From Propionimicrobium lymphophilum DSM 4903 (GTDB taxonomy: Bacteria > Actinomycetota > Actinomycetes > Propionibacteriales > Propionibacteriaceae): a DNA stretch of 64,000 bases. Position numbers and translations under genes: made by a program. Each line of letters opens with the position of its first letter. Position 1 is the stretch's first letter. The DNA is taken from positions 21,492-85,491 of the forward strand of contig NZ_AUIB01000004.1 in NCBI RefSeq assembly GCF_000423485.1, given 5' to 3'. Positions 1-8,650 of this stretch are shown here, in pieces. The notes below the pieces were generated by a model. It saw only the letters and a list, made by a program, of their open reading frames with translations, was not told where the DNA came from and made no database searches.

Positions 1-262
1 CGCCACGCCTTGATGTTTCTTCAAAGACCCGAACTCCCACAACCTCATGCCTTTAGGTGGTCATCCGAATTATTGCGTCAAAAAAGGCTCGTCTACGAGC
101 CAAATCTGCCGCAATAATGTCGCGACCACTTAATAAGCAAGGCTGGTGGAGCTGGGTTGGCGAGCATTGGAGGCGTGGCGAAAGCCATACGCATGCGAAG
201 CATACGTCGCGAAGACACGGCGACTCGCTCGACAACCCAACCTAGACCAGAAACCGACGATC
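1..262 (+). repeat. Structured intergenic repeat, copy 1 (5'-truncated by the window edge)
   Basis: Three joined modules are visible. Module A is represented only by its right arm (1-43), ending in CAAAGACCCGAACTCCCACAAC-type sequence. Module B (about 44-140) nests GGTGGTC/GACCACTT, ATTATTGCG/CGCAATAAT and GGCTCGT-CT-ACGAGCC stems. Module C (about 141-262) runs from CTGGTGGAGCTGGGTTGG to the matching CCAACC arm. The same modules recur near 22.2, 25.7, 30.1, 43.4, 45.7 and 49.7 kb. No ORF here resembles a protein. The whole 1-416 stretch is this repeat plus the two small hairpins that follow it. Confidence 0.85.
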
Positions 263-303
263 GCCGTCCCAACCAGCCAAAAAACGTCACCAGAAAACAG
301 CAA

Positions 304-402
304 GAAAGAAAAGGTCCGTAGACGAGCCTTTTCTTCCGCGTCAATCAGACAAAAATAGCGGGAACCAAAAAGTTCGTAGTCGAGCCTTTTGGTTCCCGTT
401 AT
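304..402. terminator. Tandem pair of small A/T-armed hairpins; the inner one is the likely serC terminator
   Basis: Hairpin a (304-340) has GAAAAGG/CCTTTTC arms. Hairpin b (357-402) has CGGGAACCAAAA/TTTTGGTTCCCG arms. Both carry a TCG-N4-CGA-like core. The T-rich arm of b lies just past the serC stop on the minus strand, so it could act as a factor-independent terminator, and the symmetry would allow it to work in both directions. Similar pairs lie beside three other copies of the large repeat. Confidence 0.6.
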
Positions 403-416
403 TCGTCAAGCTGGAG

Positions 417-1517
417 TTACATCCGCTCTAACACCCAGTCGAGGCAGTTGATTAGAGCTTCGACATCGGACGGGTCCACCGCGGCGAACGTGCCGACTCG
501 GATCTGGTTGCGGCCAAGCGAACGGTAAGAGTTGATGTCTACGATGCCGTTGTCGCGCATGATGGCCAGCAGATCATCGGCCTTGATGCGCTCGTCCAAA
601 TCTAGGGTGACGGTCACCTGTGAACGGATCAACGGGTCGGAAACAAACGGTGTGACCAGCTCATGCTTCTCCGCCCAGTCGTAGAGCAGCTGGCTGGACT
701 TGGCAGTGCGGTCTGTGGCGAACTTCAACCCGCCATTCTCCAGCATCCACTCCAACTGTCCCTCAATTAGCAGAAGGTTAGCGATGGACGGGGTGTTCAG
801 CGTCTGGTGCTTTTCGGAATTGTTGATGGCCTTGACCATGTCTAGGCTGGCCGGCACCCATTCGCGGGTCTCCTGCACCTTCCGGGCGCGCTCGATGGCC
901 GCCGGCGAACAGATCGCGAACCACAGGCCGCCGTCACCGCCCAGGTTCTTCTGCGGGCTGAAATAGTAGACGTCGGTCTGAGAAACGTCGACGGGGATGC
1001 CACCGGCAGCGCTGGTCGCGTCGGTCAGGTAAAGGACGTCCTCGAAACCGCCGATCCGCTGAACCGGAGCGGCGACACCAGTGGAGGTCTCGTTCTGGGC
1101 CCAGGCGACGACGTCAACATCGTCACGCCTAGGCAGCGCGAGCTCACCGTTCTCTGCCTTGTTGATGGATGGCTCTTCGAGGAAGGGGGCGCCAGCGGCC
1201 TCCTTGGCGAACTTGGCGCCGAACTCGCCGAAGACGCCGTGCGCGGAGCGCTGAATGATCAGGGAAAAGACCGCAACGTCCCAGAACGTCGTGGCACCAC
1301 CGTTGCCCAAAACGACCTGATAGCCGTTCGGTGCGTCAAATAGTTCGGTGAACATTTCCTGCACGTGGGCGACGAGATCCCGAACCGGCTTCGCGCGGTG
1401 AGACGTGCCCATGATGTCGTTGCGGGTGCCGAGCTTGGCGAGCACATCCGGGTGTATGCGTGCCGGGCCGGAGCCGAAGCGTCCGTCGACAGGTAAAAGT
1501 TCCTTGGGGATCTGCAT
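417..1517 (-). CDS. serC: Phosphoserine aminotransferase SerC
   Basis: PLP-dependent transaminase of the class V fold that converts 3-phosphohydroxypyruvate and glutamate to O-phosphoserine and 2-oxoglutarate in cytosolic serine (and pyridoxal) synthesis. The 366-residue product begins MQIPKELLPVDGRFGSGPAR, typical of the actinobacterial branch. The likely Schiff-base lysine is in YYFSPQKNLGGDGG, and RSQVTVTL and NQIRVGTFAA mark the C-terminal domain. The ATG at 1517 is preceded by GAAAGG about 7 nt upstream. A longer in-frame start exists but would overlap the upstream small gene. That gene ends 4 bp before this start, so the two are probably co-transcribed. Serine made here is the substrate of CysE encoded nearby. 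Confidence 0.93.
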   Translation of the reverse strand: MQIPKELLPVDGRFGSGPARIHPDVLAKLGTRNDIMGTSHRAKPVRDLVAHVQEMFTELFDAPNGYQVVLGNGGATTFWDVAVFSLIIQRSAHGVFGEFGAKFAKEAAGAPFLEEPSINKAENGELALPRRDDVDVVAWAQNETSTGVAAPVQRIGGFEDVLYLTDATSAAGGIPVDVSQTDVYYFSPQKNLGGDGGLWFAICSPAAIERARKVQETREWVPASLDMVKAINNSEKHQTLNTPSIANLLLIEGQLEWMLENGGLKFATDRTAKSSQLLYDWAEKHELVTPFVSDPLIRSQVTVTLDLDERIKADDLLAIMRDNGIVDINSYRSLGRNQIRVGTFAAVDPSDVEALINCLDWVLERM

Positions 1518-1521
1518 GTCT

Positions 1522-1743
1522 TTACCTTTCGGTTGCCTGGGTCGGGTTGAAGGTGAGCCAGTCCGACGAAGTCTCGAACATTGCCGCCTGGGTGGGCTTC
1601 TCTTCCACGAGCTGCACGGGCTCATCGTAGTCGCGCTCAACCCGTTTGCTGGGTTCCACTTTTTTCGGTGCCGCGTCGAACGCCTGCATCACGAACTGTT
1701 CCAGAGCCGTGTTACCCGATTTGTGTTTGCGAACCTCTGCCAT
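1522..1743 (-). CDS. Small hypothetical protein upstream of serC
   Basis: A 73-residue acidic/basic mixed protein starting MAEVRKHKSGNTALEQFV. It has no membrane segment, signal peptide or metal motif, and I do not recognise the family. An AGGTGA ribosome-binding site lies about 6 nt before the ATG. Its stop codon is 4 bp from the serC start, so it is probably translated from the same transcript. The C-terminal half (KPTQAAMFETSSDWLTFNP) looks disordered. An upstream in-frame ATG at 1803 would add 20 residues but has no obvious ribosome-binding site. Coding status rests mainly on the good RBS and the tight spacing. Confidence 0.6.
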   Translation of the reverse strand: MAEVRKHKSGNTALEQFVMQAFDAAPKKVEPSKRVERDYDEPVQLVEEKPTQAAMFETSSDWLTFNPTQATER

Positions 1744-1941
1744 GCTTTCACCTGCTCTTAAGACTTTTGTCCTATTCAACCAGTTCGCGACAGGAATTAA
1801 CATCTTCCGGCTCCTCAGGTTTCTGGTTTGACCGCGGTCGGAAGATCAGTTTTGAGTGGGATTTTGGTCACCAATTGGGACAGCTTTGGCGGCAGCGTCG
1901 TCGGGCGGCAAAATATGCTAGGTCAGGATTTTGGAGGGCAC

Positions 1942-3369
1942 ATGAGTAAAAAAGAACACACCACGCTCGAGCGTCGGTTGACCAGCGGCCAAGTGGCCAT
2001 GATTGGCCTTTCGGGCGCGCTCGGCACCGGTCTTTTCTTGGGGTCCGGCTCGGTTATCGCGCTGGGCGGCCCGGCCACCGTCATCAGCTACGTTCTGGCT
2101 GGCCTCTGCGCACTGTCGATCGTCTGGGCGCTAGCGGAGATGGTGACGGTTCACCCCGTCCCGGGTGGCGTTGGACGAGTTGCTGGCAGCTATCTTGGGC
2201 CCTTCGGCGGTTATCTCACGCACTGGAATTTCGCGATTGAAATGCTGATCGCAGTCGGGGCCGAGGTGACGGCGTCGGCGACGTACCTGCACTTCTGGTT
2301 CCCCAACCTGCACCTGGGCATCGGCACAATCCTCTGTTCGCTTTTCGTGATTGGCCTGAACATGGCCACTGTGCGCCTCTACGGAACGAGCGAATACTGG
2401 TTCTCGATGATTAAGGTTACCGCGATCGTCGTGTTCATCCTTCTCGGTCTTTATCTAATCTTCTTCGGTTCCTCCGCCGATCACGCCACCGGATTCGGTA
2501 ACCTGACTACAGACGGGGGCTTCTTCGCCACCGGTTTCGGCGGTGTGCTCGCGGCCGCCTGCATGGCCGTGTTCTCCTTCGGCGGTATAGAGAATGTTTC
2601 GATCGGTGCGGCCGAGTCCGAGCATCCCGAGCGTGACGTGCCCCGCGCGGCCCACACCATGATTTGGCGTCTGCTGATCTTCTACGTGCTTGCAATCCTG
2701 GTTGTGCTCGCGCTGCAACCGTGGACAGAAACCGCGCAGGGTGGCGGCACCGTCAATGAATCGCCGTTTGTGCGAGTCCTGGAGATGACGGGTGTGCCCG
2801 CCGCCGCGCACATCATGAACGCGATTCTTTTGGTGGCCGCGCTTTCGGCTGCGAACGGCTGCCTGTATGCGTCGAGCCGCATGATTCACTCACTCGGCGA
2901 GCAGCGCATGGCTCCCCGCTTCACCGCGCGAACCTCCACCCATGGCGCTCCCCGCGGAGCCGTCCTTATCGCGGCTGCGGGCATGGCGATCGCCTCCATC
3001 CTGGCACTGACAAGCCCCGACAAGGCGTTCATGTACCTGTATGGCTGTGCGACCGTTGGCATTCTTGTGACGTGGATCATGGTGATGATTACGCACCTGA
3101 AGTTCCGCAGGGACCGCAAGCAGGCGGGCCTCGGCATTCCGAAGGCGCATCTGCTTGGCGCGCCCGTCGTAAACTACCTGATCATCGCAGTCTCCATCGC
3201 AATTTTCATCGCACTGCGCTGGCTGCTGCCACCGGTTTGGACGGCCGGCATCCCGTACATCATCCTGCTGTGCCTTTCGTACCTGCTTGTCAGGAACCGT
3301 CATTCGGGCATACCGCGCGGAGACCTGCTGGGGCAGTCCGTTCAGCAAGAGAAGAGCCAAAAGGCATAG
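1942..3369 (+). CDS. Amino-acid permease (APC superfamily, AAT family)
   Basis: A 475-residue integral membrane protein with about 12 hydrophobic segments. It opens with LERRLTSGQVAMIGLSGALG and GTGLFLGSG, the helix-1 signature of proton-coupled amino-acid permeases of the CycA/GabP/ProY group. The specific substrate cannot be read from sequence. The ATG at 1942 has a GGAGGG site a few nt upstream; a longer in-frame start at 1828 lacks one. It converges with cysE across a short strong terminator. A segment of this gene (about 2734-2867) is repeated in a damaged chimera near 10.5 kb, so a second permease-cysE locus probably once existed. Confidence 0.88.
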   Translation: MSKKEHTTLERRLTSGQVAMIGLSGALGTGLFLGSGSVIALGGPATVISYVLAGLCALSIVWALAEMVTVHPVPGGVGRVAGSYLGPFGGYLTHWNFAIEMLIAVGAEVTASATYLHFWFPNLHLGIGTILCSLFVIGLNMATVRLYGTSEYWFSMIKVTAIVVFILLGLYLIFFGSSADHATGFGNLTTDGGFFATGFGGVLAAACMAVFSFGGIENVSIGAAESEHPERDVPRAAHTMIWRLLIFYVLAILVVLALQPWTETAQGGGTVNESPFVRVLEMTGVPAAAHIMNAILLVAALSAANGCLYASSRMIHSLGEQRMAPRFTARTSTHGAPRGAVLIAAAGMAIASILALTSPDKAFMYLYGCATVGILVTWIMVMITHLKFRRDRKQAGLGIPKAHLLGAPVVNYLIIAVSIAIFIALRWLLPPVWTAGIPYIILLCLSYLLVRNRHSGIPRGDLLGQSVQQEKSQKA

Positions 3370-3387
3370 TCGAAAACCCATATAGAT

Positions 3388-3431
3388 GAAAGGTAGCGTC
3401 CCCTGAAATTTTTGGGGGACGCTACCTTTTT
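3388..3431. terminator. Bidirectional factor-independent terminator between permease and cysE
   Basis: A long inverted repeat, AAAGGTAGCGTCCCC / GGGGGACGCTACCTTT, is flanked by A- and T-runs on opposite sides. It would form a strong stem with a U-tract in either direction and serves two convergent genes. Confidence 0.9.
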
Positions 3432-3440
3432 CTTGAGTTT

Positions 3441-4223
3441 TTACAGCAGCATCTGGTTCATCGTCAGCGACGGGAATTCCTCGGCAGGTGCGTCGATCAC
3501 CTTAGCGGGCACGCCCGTCACCGTGGTGTGAGCCTCGACGTCGCGCAGCACGACGGAACCAGCACCGATCTTCGCGCAGTCGCCCACGGTTATATTGCCC
3601 AGCACCTTTGCGCCGGCGCCGATCATCACGCCCTTGCCGATCCTCGGGTGACGGTCGCCGTCCTCCTTGCCGGTGCCGCCGAGAGTCACCTCGTGCAGCA
3701 TCGAGAAGTTGTCGCCGACGACCGCGGTCTCGCCGATGACGACGCTGGTGGCGTGGTCGAACATGATGCCGCGCCCGATTTTTGCCCCGGGGTGGATGTC
3801 GACGGCGAAAACCTCGCTGATGCGCGACTGCAGGAACAACGCCAGCGGCTTGTGGCCAAGCTCCCAATAGTGATGGGCGATTCGGTAACTCTGAATGGAC
3901 TGGAAACCCTTGAAATACAGGAGCGGCTGCGTGTAGCCGAGAGTGGCCGGGTCGCGGTCTGCCACGGCTTGCAGATCGCAGAGCACGGCGTCGCGAATAT
4001 CCGGGTCGATCAAGGCATCGTCGATCAAACATTCCAGCGCCGAGGCCGTCATGGCGTGATTGGCAAGCTTGCCAGCAAGCAGAGAACTCAGCGCGGACTC
4101 CAAGCTGGGGTGGCGCAAGATAGCCTCGTTCAGGAAACCAGCTAGTGCTGGCTCGGCCTCGGCATCTCGCTTAGCTTCCAGCCTAACCTGAGCCCAGATT
4201 TGATCGTTTGGAACAGTCTTCAC
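3441..4223 (-). CDS. cysE: Serine O-acetyltransferase CysE
   Basis: Transfers acetyl from acetyl-CoA to L-serine, giving O-acetylserine for cysteine synthesis. At 260 residues it is the long, enterobacterial-type form: an N-terminal helical domain (about 1-140, PNDQIWAQVRLEAKRDAEAE) and a C-terminal left-handed beta-helix of hexapeptide repeats (DIHPGAKIGRGIMFDHATSV, HPRIGKGVMIGAGAKVLGNI). The catalytic Asp/His pairs are in DIHPG and FDHAT. The start is GTG at 4223, with a TAGCCT -10 hexamer exactly 6 nt before it and no Shine-Dalgarno, so the mRNA is probably leaderless. A 5' duplicate of this gene survives at about 10.6-10.9 kb. Confidence 0.95.
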   Translation of the reverse strand: MKTVPNDQIWAQVRLEAKRDAEAEPALAGFLNEAILRHPSLESALSSLLAGKLANHAMTASALECLIDDALIDPDIRDAVLCDLQAVADRDPATLGYTQPLLYFKGFQSIQSYRIAHHYWELGHKPLALFLQSRISEVFAVDIHPGAKIGRGIMFDHATSVVIGETAVVGDNFSMLHEVTLGGTGKEDGDRHPRIGKGVMIGAGAKVLGNITVGDCAKIGAGSVVLRDVEAHTTVTGVPAKVIDAPAEEFPSLTMNQMLL

Positions 4224-4229
4224 ATTACT

Positions 4230-4235
4230 AGGCTA
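4230..4235 (-). promoter_or_regulatory. -10 element of leaderless cysE promoter
   Basis: TAGCCT followed by 6 nt and the GTG start. The same element is preserved in the relic copy near 10.92 kb. Confidence 0.6.
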
Positions 4236-4333
4236 CCCGCCAACGGAATGAAGTAACTCTCAGCAGGCGCACAGGCACAAAGTTACTTGTCAAGACGCAT
4301 TTGCGAGCAGGCCAGATGTGCCAGACTGTTTTC

Positions 4334-5266
4334 ATGAAGATCCTCGTCGACACTGACCCAGGAGTTGATGACGCCTTCGCGTTGCTCTTCGCCCTGGCTA
4401 ACCCAAATCTAGAAGTGATAGGGGTCACGACGGTTGGTGGAAACGCTTTCCTAGACGACGTGACCCGAAACGCATCCGGTCTGCTGGCCCTGGCAAAGCG
4501 CTACTACGATTTCACTATTCCGACCCTGCATATGGGGCTGCAATCCCACAGGCGCGGGAACGCCGAATCCGTCCACGGCATCGGCGGCCTGGGCGGGGTT
4601 CATCTGCCCGCCAATTTCCCGGTCGGAAATGACGCGATAGGTTTCATCGTAGAAACCTTGAGGGCCAATCCCGGCGAGATCCGCCTGGTCACGCTGGGCC
4701 CGCTGACGAATATCGCGGCCGCGCTCGAAGTGGAGCCCGAGCTGCCGAGGCTTGCTGCCGGAATCAGCATCATGGGCGGTGCGGAACGTGGCGGAAACTC
4801 CGGTAACGAGGCCGAATTCAACATCTGGCAGGATCCTGCCGCAGCGGAAAAGGTTTTTGACGCCGCTTGGACATCGTTTTCGATGTGTGGGCTGGACGCA
4901 ACCGCGTGTACGACTTTCACGCCCGAATTGCGCGAGCTGTGCTTCCAGGTTGGCCGCGAGGGCAACGAGATCGGCACGCTGTTGCACGACATCACCCGCG
5001 ACTACATCAACCGCGACTGGACCGCGAACCAGGTGCTCGGCTGCCGGGTGCACGACCTGCTTCCCGTTGCGCTTCTCGTCGACGAAACCATCGCAAAATC
5101 GGTAAAGGCGCGAGTACGGGTGCAAGTTGGCGGCCCGTTCGACGGGCGGACCATCGTCACCCGGGGCACCGGGGACGTGAACGTCTACACGGACAGCACT
5201 GACAATAAGAAGCTGATGAACCTGCTGATGCTTACGCTGTTTCCCCGGCTAAAAAGATTTCTCTAG
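4334..5266 (+). CDS. Inosine-uridine preferring nucleoside hydrolase
   Basis: Hydrolyses the N-glycosidic bond of ribonucleosides, releasing base and ribose for salvage in the cytosol. The 310-residue protein carries the calcium-site motif DTDPGVDDAFALLFA at its N-terminus, GGNAFLDDVTRN, and a C-terminal HDLLPVALLVDE that matches the HDPLAVA active-site region. The ATG at 4334 has no Shine-Dalgarno; a CAGACT -10-like hexamer ends 6 nt upstream, so it may be leaderless. Its 3' end overlaps the 3' end of the convergent transporter ATPase by 18 bp. Substrate preference cannot be assigned. Confidence 0.9.
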   Translation: MKILVDTDPGVDDAFALLFALANPNLEVIGVTTVGGNAFLDDVTRNASGLLALAKRYYDFTIPTLHMGLQSHRRGNAESVHGIGGLGGVHLPANFPVGNDAIGFIVETLRANPGEIRLVTLGPLTNIAAALEVEPELPRLAAGISIMGGAERGGNSGNEAEFNIWQDPAAAEKVFDAAWTSFSMCGLDATACTTFTPELRELCFQVGREGNEIGTLLHDITRDYINRDWTANQVLGCRVHDLLPVALLVDETIAKSVKARVRVQVGGPFDGRTIVTRGTGDVNVYTDSTDNKKLMNLLMLTLFPRLKRFL

Positions 5267-5974
5267 CTTTCGCTGCTTCGGCTCAACCAGGGAAAGCAGA
5301 CCGTCTTCGAAACGGTAGTAGCGTCCACACATTGCCTTGATCAGATCGAGGTCGTGCGAAATAAGCATTACGGTAAGCCCGTGCTCTTCATTGAGTCGCC
5401 TAACCAGGCCCATGATCTGTGCCTGCACCGAAAGATCCAACATGGAACTGGCCTCGTCCAGCAGAAGGCACGATGGTTCCATCAGGAGGCACCTTGCCAG
5501 GGCTAGCCGCTGCAACTGGCCGCCGCTGAGCTGGTGCGGATAGCGTTCGAGCAGAGCTGACTCAAGCCCAACCTCGACGAGCTTCTGCTCAATGAGTTCT
5601 TTCCTGTCCTCGTAAATATTGAACAGATGCAGCGGCTCGTACATGCTCCGCTCAATCAGCCACCTGGGGTTGAACGCATTTCTGGGATCTTGAAAGACCA
5701 TCTGGACATCCCGGTGCATTTCACGTCTTGCTCGCGGGCTCAAGCTTTTGATGTCCTGACCCAGATATTTTATTTTGCCCTGCGACCAGTCCGTTAGCTG
5801 AAAAAACATCCTGAACAGGGTGGATTTGCCGCAGCCGCTCGGCCCGTAGAGCCCCAGGATTTCGCCCTTGTGTATCTCTAGGTCTAGATCGGTGAAAACG
5901 ACCCTTGGTTTAGATGTCAATAGAGACGGATAGGACTTCGTGACTCCCTCATAGCTCAGCAATACTTCAGACAT
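5249..5974 (-). CDS. ABC transporter ATP-binding protein, NikE/DppF type
   Basis: Second ATPase of the nickel/peptide-class importer. The 241-residue protein has Walker A GPSGCGKST, the signature LSGGQLQRLALAR and Walker B CLLLDEASSMLD, followed by the His-loop LISHDLD. It lacks the long oligopeptide C-terminal extension of its partner. The ATG at 5974 lies inside the 3' end of the upstream ATPase gene (19-bp overlap), which implies translational coupling. It is the last gene of the operon that begins with the cobalamin riboswitch and presumably powers uptake of the ligand bound by the lipoprotein. Confidence 0.88.
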   Translation of the reverse strand: MSEVLLSYEGVTKSYPSLLTSKPRVVFTDLDLEIHKGEILGLYGPSGCGKSTLFRMFFQLTDWSQGKIKYLGQDIKSLSPRARREMHRDVQMVFQDPRNAFNPRWLIERSMYEPLHLFNIYEDRKELIEQKLVEVGLESALLERYPHQLSGGQLQRLALARCLLMEPSCLLLDEASSMLDLSVQAQIMGLVRRLNEEHGLTVMLISHDLDLIKAMCGRYYRFEDGLLSLVEPKQRKLEKSF

Positions 5975-6885
5975 AGCACCTGCCGATCGTCTAAATTCAC
6001 AAATTCGCTCCAATTGACACACTCCGGCCTTGCATGTGGGCAGCGGGGTTCGAATGGGCAGCCCGACGGGCGTGTATAGAAGCTCGGAGACTCACCCGCG
6101 ATGGCTTTCAATCCTCGGCTCGGTAGAGCGTCTAACAGCCCTTGCGAATAGGGGTGGGCGGGTGCGTCGAAGAAGCTATCCGCATCGGCCATCTCCACGA
6201 TCTTTGAACCGTAGAAAACCCACACCTGGTCGGCTATTTCTTTAGCAAGTTTGACGTCGTGGGTGATGACCAGCAGGGTCTTACCGGACCTAGCCAGTGC
6301 GAGGATCAGGTCCTTGATGCTTTCTGTGTTCACCGGATCTAGGCCCTTGGTGGGCTCGTCAAGAATCAGGAATGACGGGTCCAGACCGATGCCAGTGGCG
6401 ATTAGAGCGCGCTGAGCCATTCCGCCGCTCAACTCGAAGGAGTAGTTTTCTGCCACCGCCTCGCAAAGGTTGGCTTTGCGCAATTGCTCGTTCGCGAATG
6501 CCCGCTTCTGTTTCCACTTGATTCTGCGCTTGTGGAAGGGCGCTTCGGATACGAGTTCTTTGATCTTGAAACTGGGGTTCAGGGCTGAAATCGCGTTTTG
6601 GGCGACCCACCCGATTTGCTCGCCGCGCACGGAATCGTATTGCGTATCGGAAAGCCCGATTAGCTCCCGCCCATCGAAGACGATACTTCCCTCGGCCTTA
6701 GCATTCACAGGCAACAGACCCACAATCGCAGAACCGAGCACGGATTTGCCACTTCCCGATTCGCCGACGATAGCGGTCACTTTGTTACGTTCAACACTCG
6801 CGTTGACGTCTGTGACTGCATAGCCCTTGCCGGTGCGGGTTTTAAAAGTGACGTTCAGATTAGATATTTCTAGCAGCGCGCTCAT
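5956..6885 (-). CDS. ABC transporter ATP-binding protein, NikD/DppD type
   Basis: First ATPase of the importer, 309 residues. Walker A is GESGSGKSVLG, the signature is ELSGGMAQRALIA and Walker B is FLILDEPTKGLDP. The C-terminal oligopeptide/dipeptide domain with paired cysteines (SGCPFEPRCPHARPEC) is characteristic of OppD/DppD/NikD subunits and in some relatives holds an iron-sulphur cluster. The start overlaps the stop of the upstream permease gene by 4 bp (ATGA), and its own 3' end overlaps the next ATPase. Family membership is certain; the substrate is inferred only from the riboswitch. Confidence 0.9.
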   Translation of the reverse strand: MSALLEISNLNVTFKTRTGKGYAVTDVNASVERNKVTAIVGESGSGKSVLGSAIVGLLPVNAKAEGSIVFDGRELIGLSDTQYDSVRGEQIGWVAQNAISALNPSFKIKELVSEAPFHKRRIKWKQKRAFANEQLRKANLCEAVAENYSFELSGGMAQRALIATGIGLDPSFLILDEPTKGLDPVNTESIKDLILALARSGKTLLVITHDVKLAKEIADQVWVFYGSKIVEMADADSFFDAPAHPYSQGLLDALPSRGLKAIAGESPSFYTRPSGCPFEPRCPHARPECVNWSEFVNLDDRQVLCLKYC

Positions 6886-7709
6886 CGGCCCACCTGCATT
6901 TCATCGTTCTGGTAGACATCCCAGCGATCCCGCAAGATTTCGCCGAGACGAATCGCGAAAAATGCAGCCAACAGCATCATCAATGCCGGGGCGATCAAGG
7001 CATAAGGCTGCACCCCGAAATACTGCCTGGCGTCCTGCACCATAACGCCCCAATCCGGAGTGGGCGGCTGCAACCCGACTCCGATGAAGCTCAAGGAACT
7101 GATGGTCAAAATCATTCTTCCCATCCGGTTCATTGCGAGCACAACCAGAGTCGGAAATGCCAGAGGCAGCACGTGCCTGCTGACCAGATAGAAGGAGCCG
7201 GGCAAATAGAGTCGAGCCGCGTCGACGAACTGCCTGTCCTTGTAGCTTCTGACCTGAGAACGGACGAGTCGAGAAACGCCCGACCACCCGGTTAACACCA
7301 TGGCGATGAAGATCGATAAATTGCTGGCACCCAAAACACCGACGATCGCGATCGCGATGCTCAGACCAGGCAACCCCTGGAAAATACTCATGAGCACCTG
7401 GACGCCAGCATCAGCCCACTTACCGAACCAGCCCGCCACTGAACCGAAGAAGACGCCGACGACCATGCTGATCAAGGTGGCTGCGAAGCTGATGCTCAAG
7501 GCACCCCTGCCGCCATAAATTACTCGGGAGGCGACGTCTCTTCCCAGACTGTCCGTGCCCAGCCAATGGGCAGCACTAGGCAGTTCATTGCGCAGCGACA
7601 TCTGCGTCTCGACCGGATCCAAAGGAGCGATCAGTGGAGCCGCGATACTCATCACGGCCAACAAAACCAAGACCGCAATGGAGAAAATTAGTTTCCTGTT
7701 GCCTCTCAA
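6882..7709 (-). CDS. ABC transporter permease, NikC/DppC type
   Basis: Inner-membrane permease of 275 residues with about six transmembrane segments. The N-terminal region ends in the DPVETQMSLRNELPSAAHWLG consensus, followed by TDSLGRDVASRVIYGGR, which identifies DppC/NikC subunits. The EAA-type ATPase-docking loop lies around DAARLYLPGSFYLVSRHVLP. It starts inside the stop of the upstream permease gene (ATGA overlap) and overlaps the ATPase gene downstream, so the operon is tightly coupled. Confidence 0.88.
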   Translation of the reverse strand: MRGNRKLIFSIAVLVLLAVMSIAAPLIAPLDPVETQMSLRNELPSAAHWLGTDSLGRDVASRVIYGGRGALSISFAATLISMVVGVFFGSVAGWFGKWADAGVQVLMSIFQGLPGLSIAIAIVGVLGASNLSIFIAMVLTGWSGVSRLVRSQVRSYKDRQFVDAARLYLPGSFYLVSRHVLPLAFPTLVVLAMNRMGRMILTISSLSFIGVGLQPPTPDWGVMVQDARQYFGVQPYALIAPALMMLLAAFFAIRLGEILRDRWDVYQNDEMQVGR

Positions 7710-8650
7710 TTCAGCCTCCTCAGCTGGGGCTGAACGGTCATCTGCAGAATATCGGCTAGCAGGAACACGATCAGGCAGATTATGCCCATCACCAAGACGT
7801 AGGCCTGAACCGCTGGATAATCATGAGAATTAATGGACTTGAGCACCCACTGCCCTAACCCTGGAAGAGCGAAAATAGATTCCGCTATGGTGGAGCCGCC
7901 CAAAATCCCAACGAAATAGTTACCCCACAAGCTAACGATGCTCGCGAAGGCGTTGGGGATGGCGTGCTTAGCCATCGAAAACTTGTATGAAAAACCCTTC
8001 GACCTGGCCATCTCGAAATATTCCTCACCCAACACCGACAGCAGATCAGAGCGAAAAACCCTGGTGATCATCATCGTCGAACTGAGCGATATGGAGACGG
8101 CGGGGAGGATTAAAGATGAAAAACCCGAGAAACCGCTAGTCGGCAACAGCCTGAGCCCCTCGGCAAAAATGAGCATCAGGATGATCGCCACCAGGAAGCC
8201 AGGAATAGCCGAAAACAGGCTTGTGATGCCCAGAAAAATTCGGTCTAGCAAGCTGTCCTTGTGGAGCGCGAGCAAATAACCCAGCGGCAGGGAGATCAAC
8301 ACCAGAATGGCCATGGCCAGCAGCGAAAGCTGCAGCGTCACGGGAATCCTGAGAAGTAGATCGTGCTCAATAGAGCGGCTCGTCATGAACGAGACACCAA
8401 TATTCCCCCGCAACAGTTGACCAACCCAAAGGATGTACTGCTCGAAGAACGAACGGTCCAGACCAAGCTCGCGACGAACCATAGCGAGCTGTTCGTCGCT
8501 TGGTGCGTCCACTCCGTCCGAAGCCAAGATCGCGTAGGCCGGATCTCCTGGGGCAATATGCCCCAGGAGAAAGCTAAGCAGTGTGATACCGAAAAGCGTG
8601 AGCAGTCCGGTCACCGCATAGCGGCCAGCGATTCGAAGAATCTTGGACAT
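7706..8650 (-). CDS. ABC transporter permease, NikB/DppB type
   Basis: 314-residue permease with about six transmembrane helices. The start (GRYAVTGLLTLFGITLLSF), the HIAPGDPA motif and the C-terminal DYPAVQAYVLVMG are classic for DppB/NikB. The EAA loop is near YFEMARSKGFSYKF. Its ATG overlaps the lipoprotein stop by one base (TAATG). It pairs with the NikC-type subunit to form the channel. Confidence 0.88.
   Translation of the reverse strand: MSKILRIAGRYAVTGLLTLFGITLLSFLLGHIAPGDPAYAILASDGVDAPSDEQLAMVRRELGLDRSFFEQYILWVGQLLRGNIGVSFMTSRSIEHDLLLRIPVTLQLSLLAMAILVLISLPLGYLLALHKDSLLDRIFLGITSLFSAIPGFLVAIILMLIFAEGLRLLPTSGFSGFSSLILPAVSISLSSTMMITRVFRSDLLSVLGEEYFEMARSKGFSYKFSMAKHAIPNAFASIVSLWGNYFVGILGGSTIAESIFALPGLGQWVLKSINSHDYPAVQAYVLVMGIICLIVFLLADILQMTVQPQLRRLN

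Noticed and set aside
1-262. CRISPR array or insertion sequence explanation for the recurring intergenic sequences
   Set aside because: There are no regularly spaced direct repeats with unique spacers, no cas genes and no transposase frame. Copies are single, long and internally palindromic.
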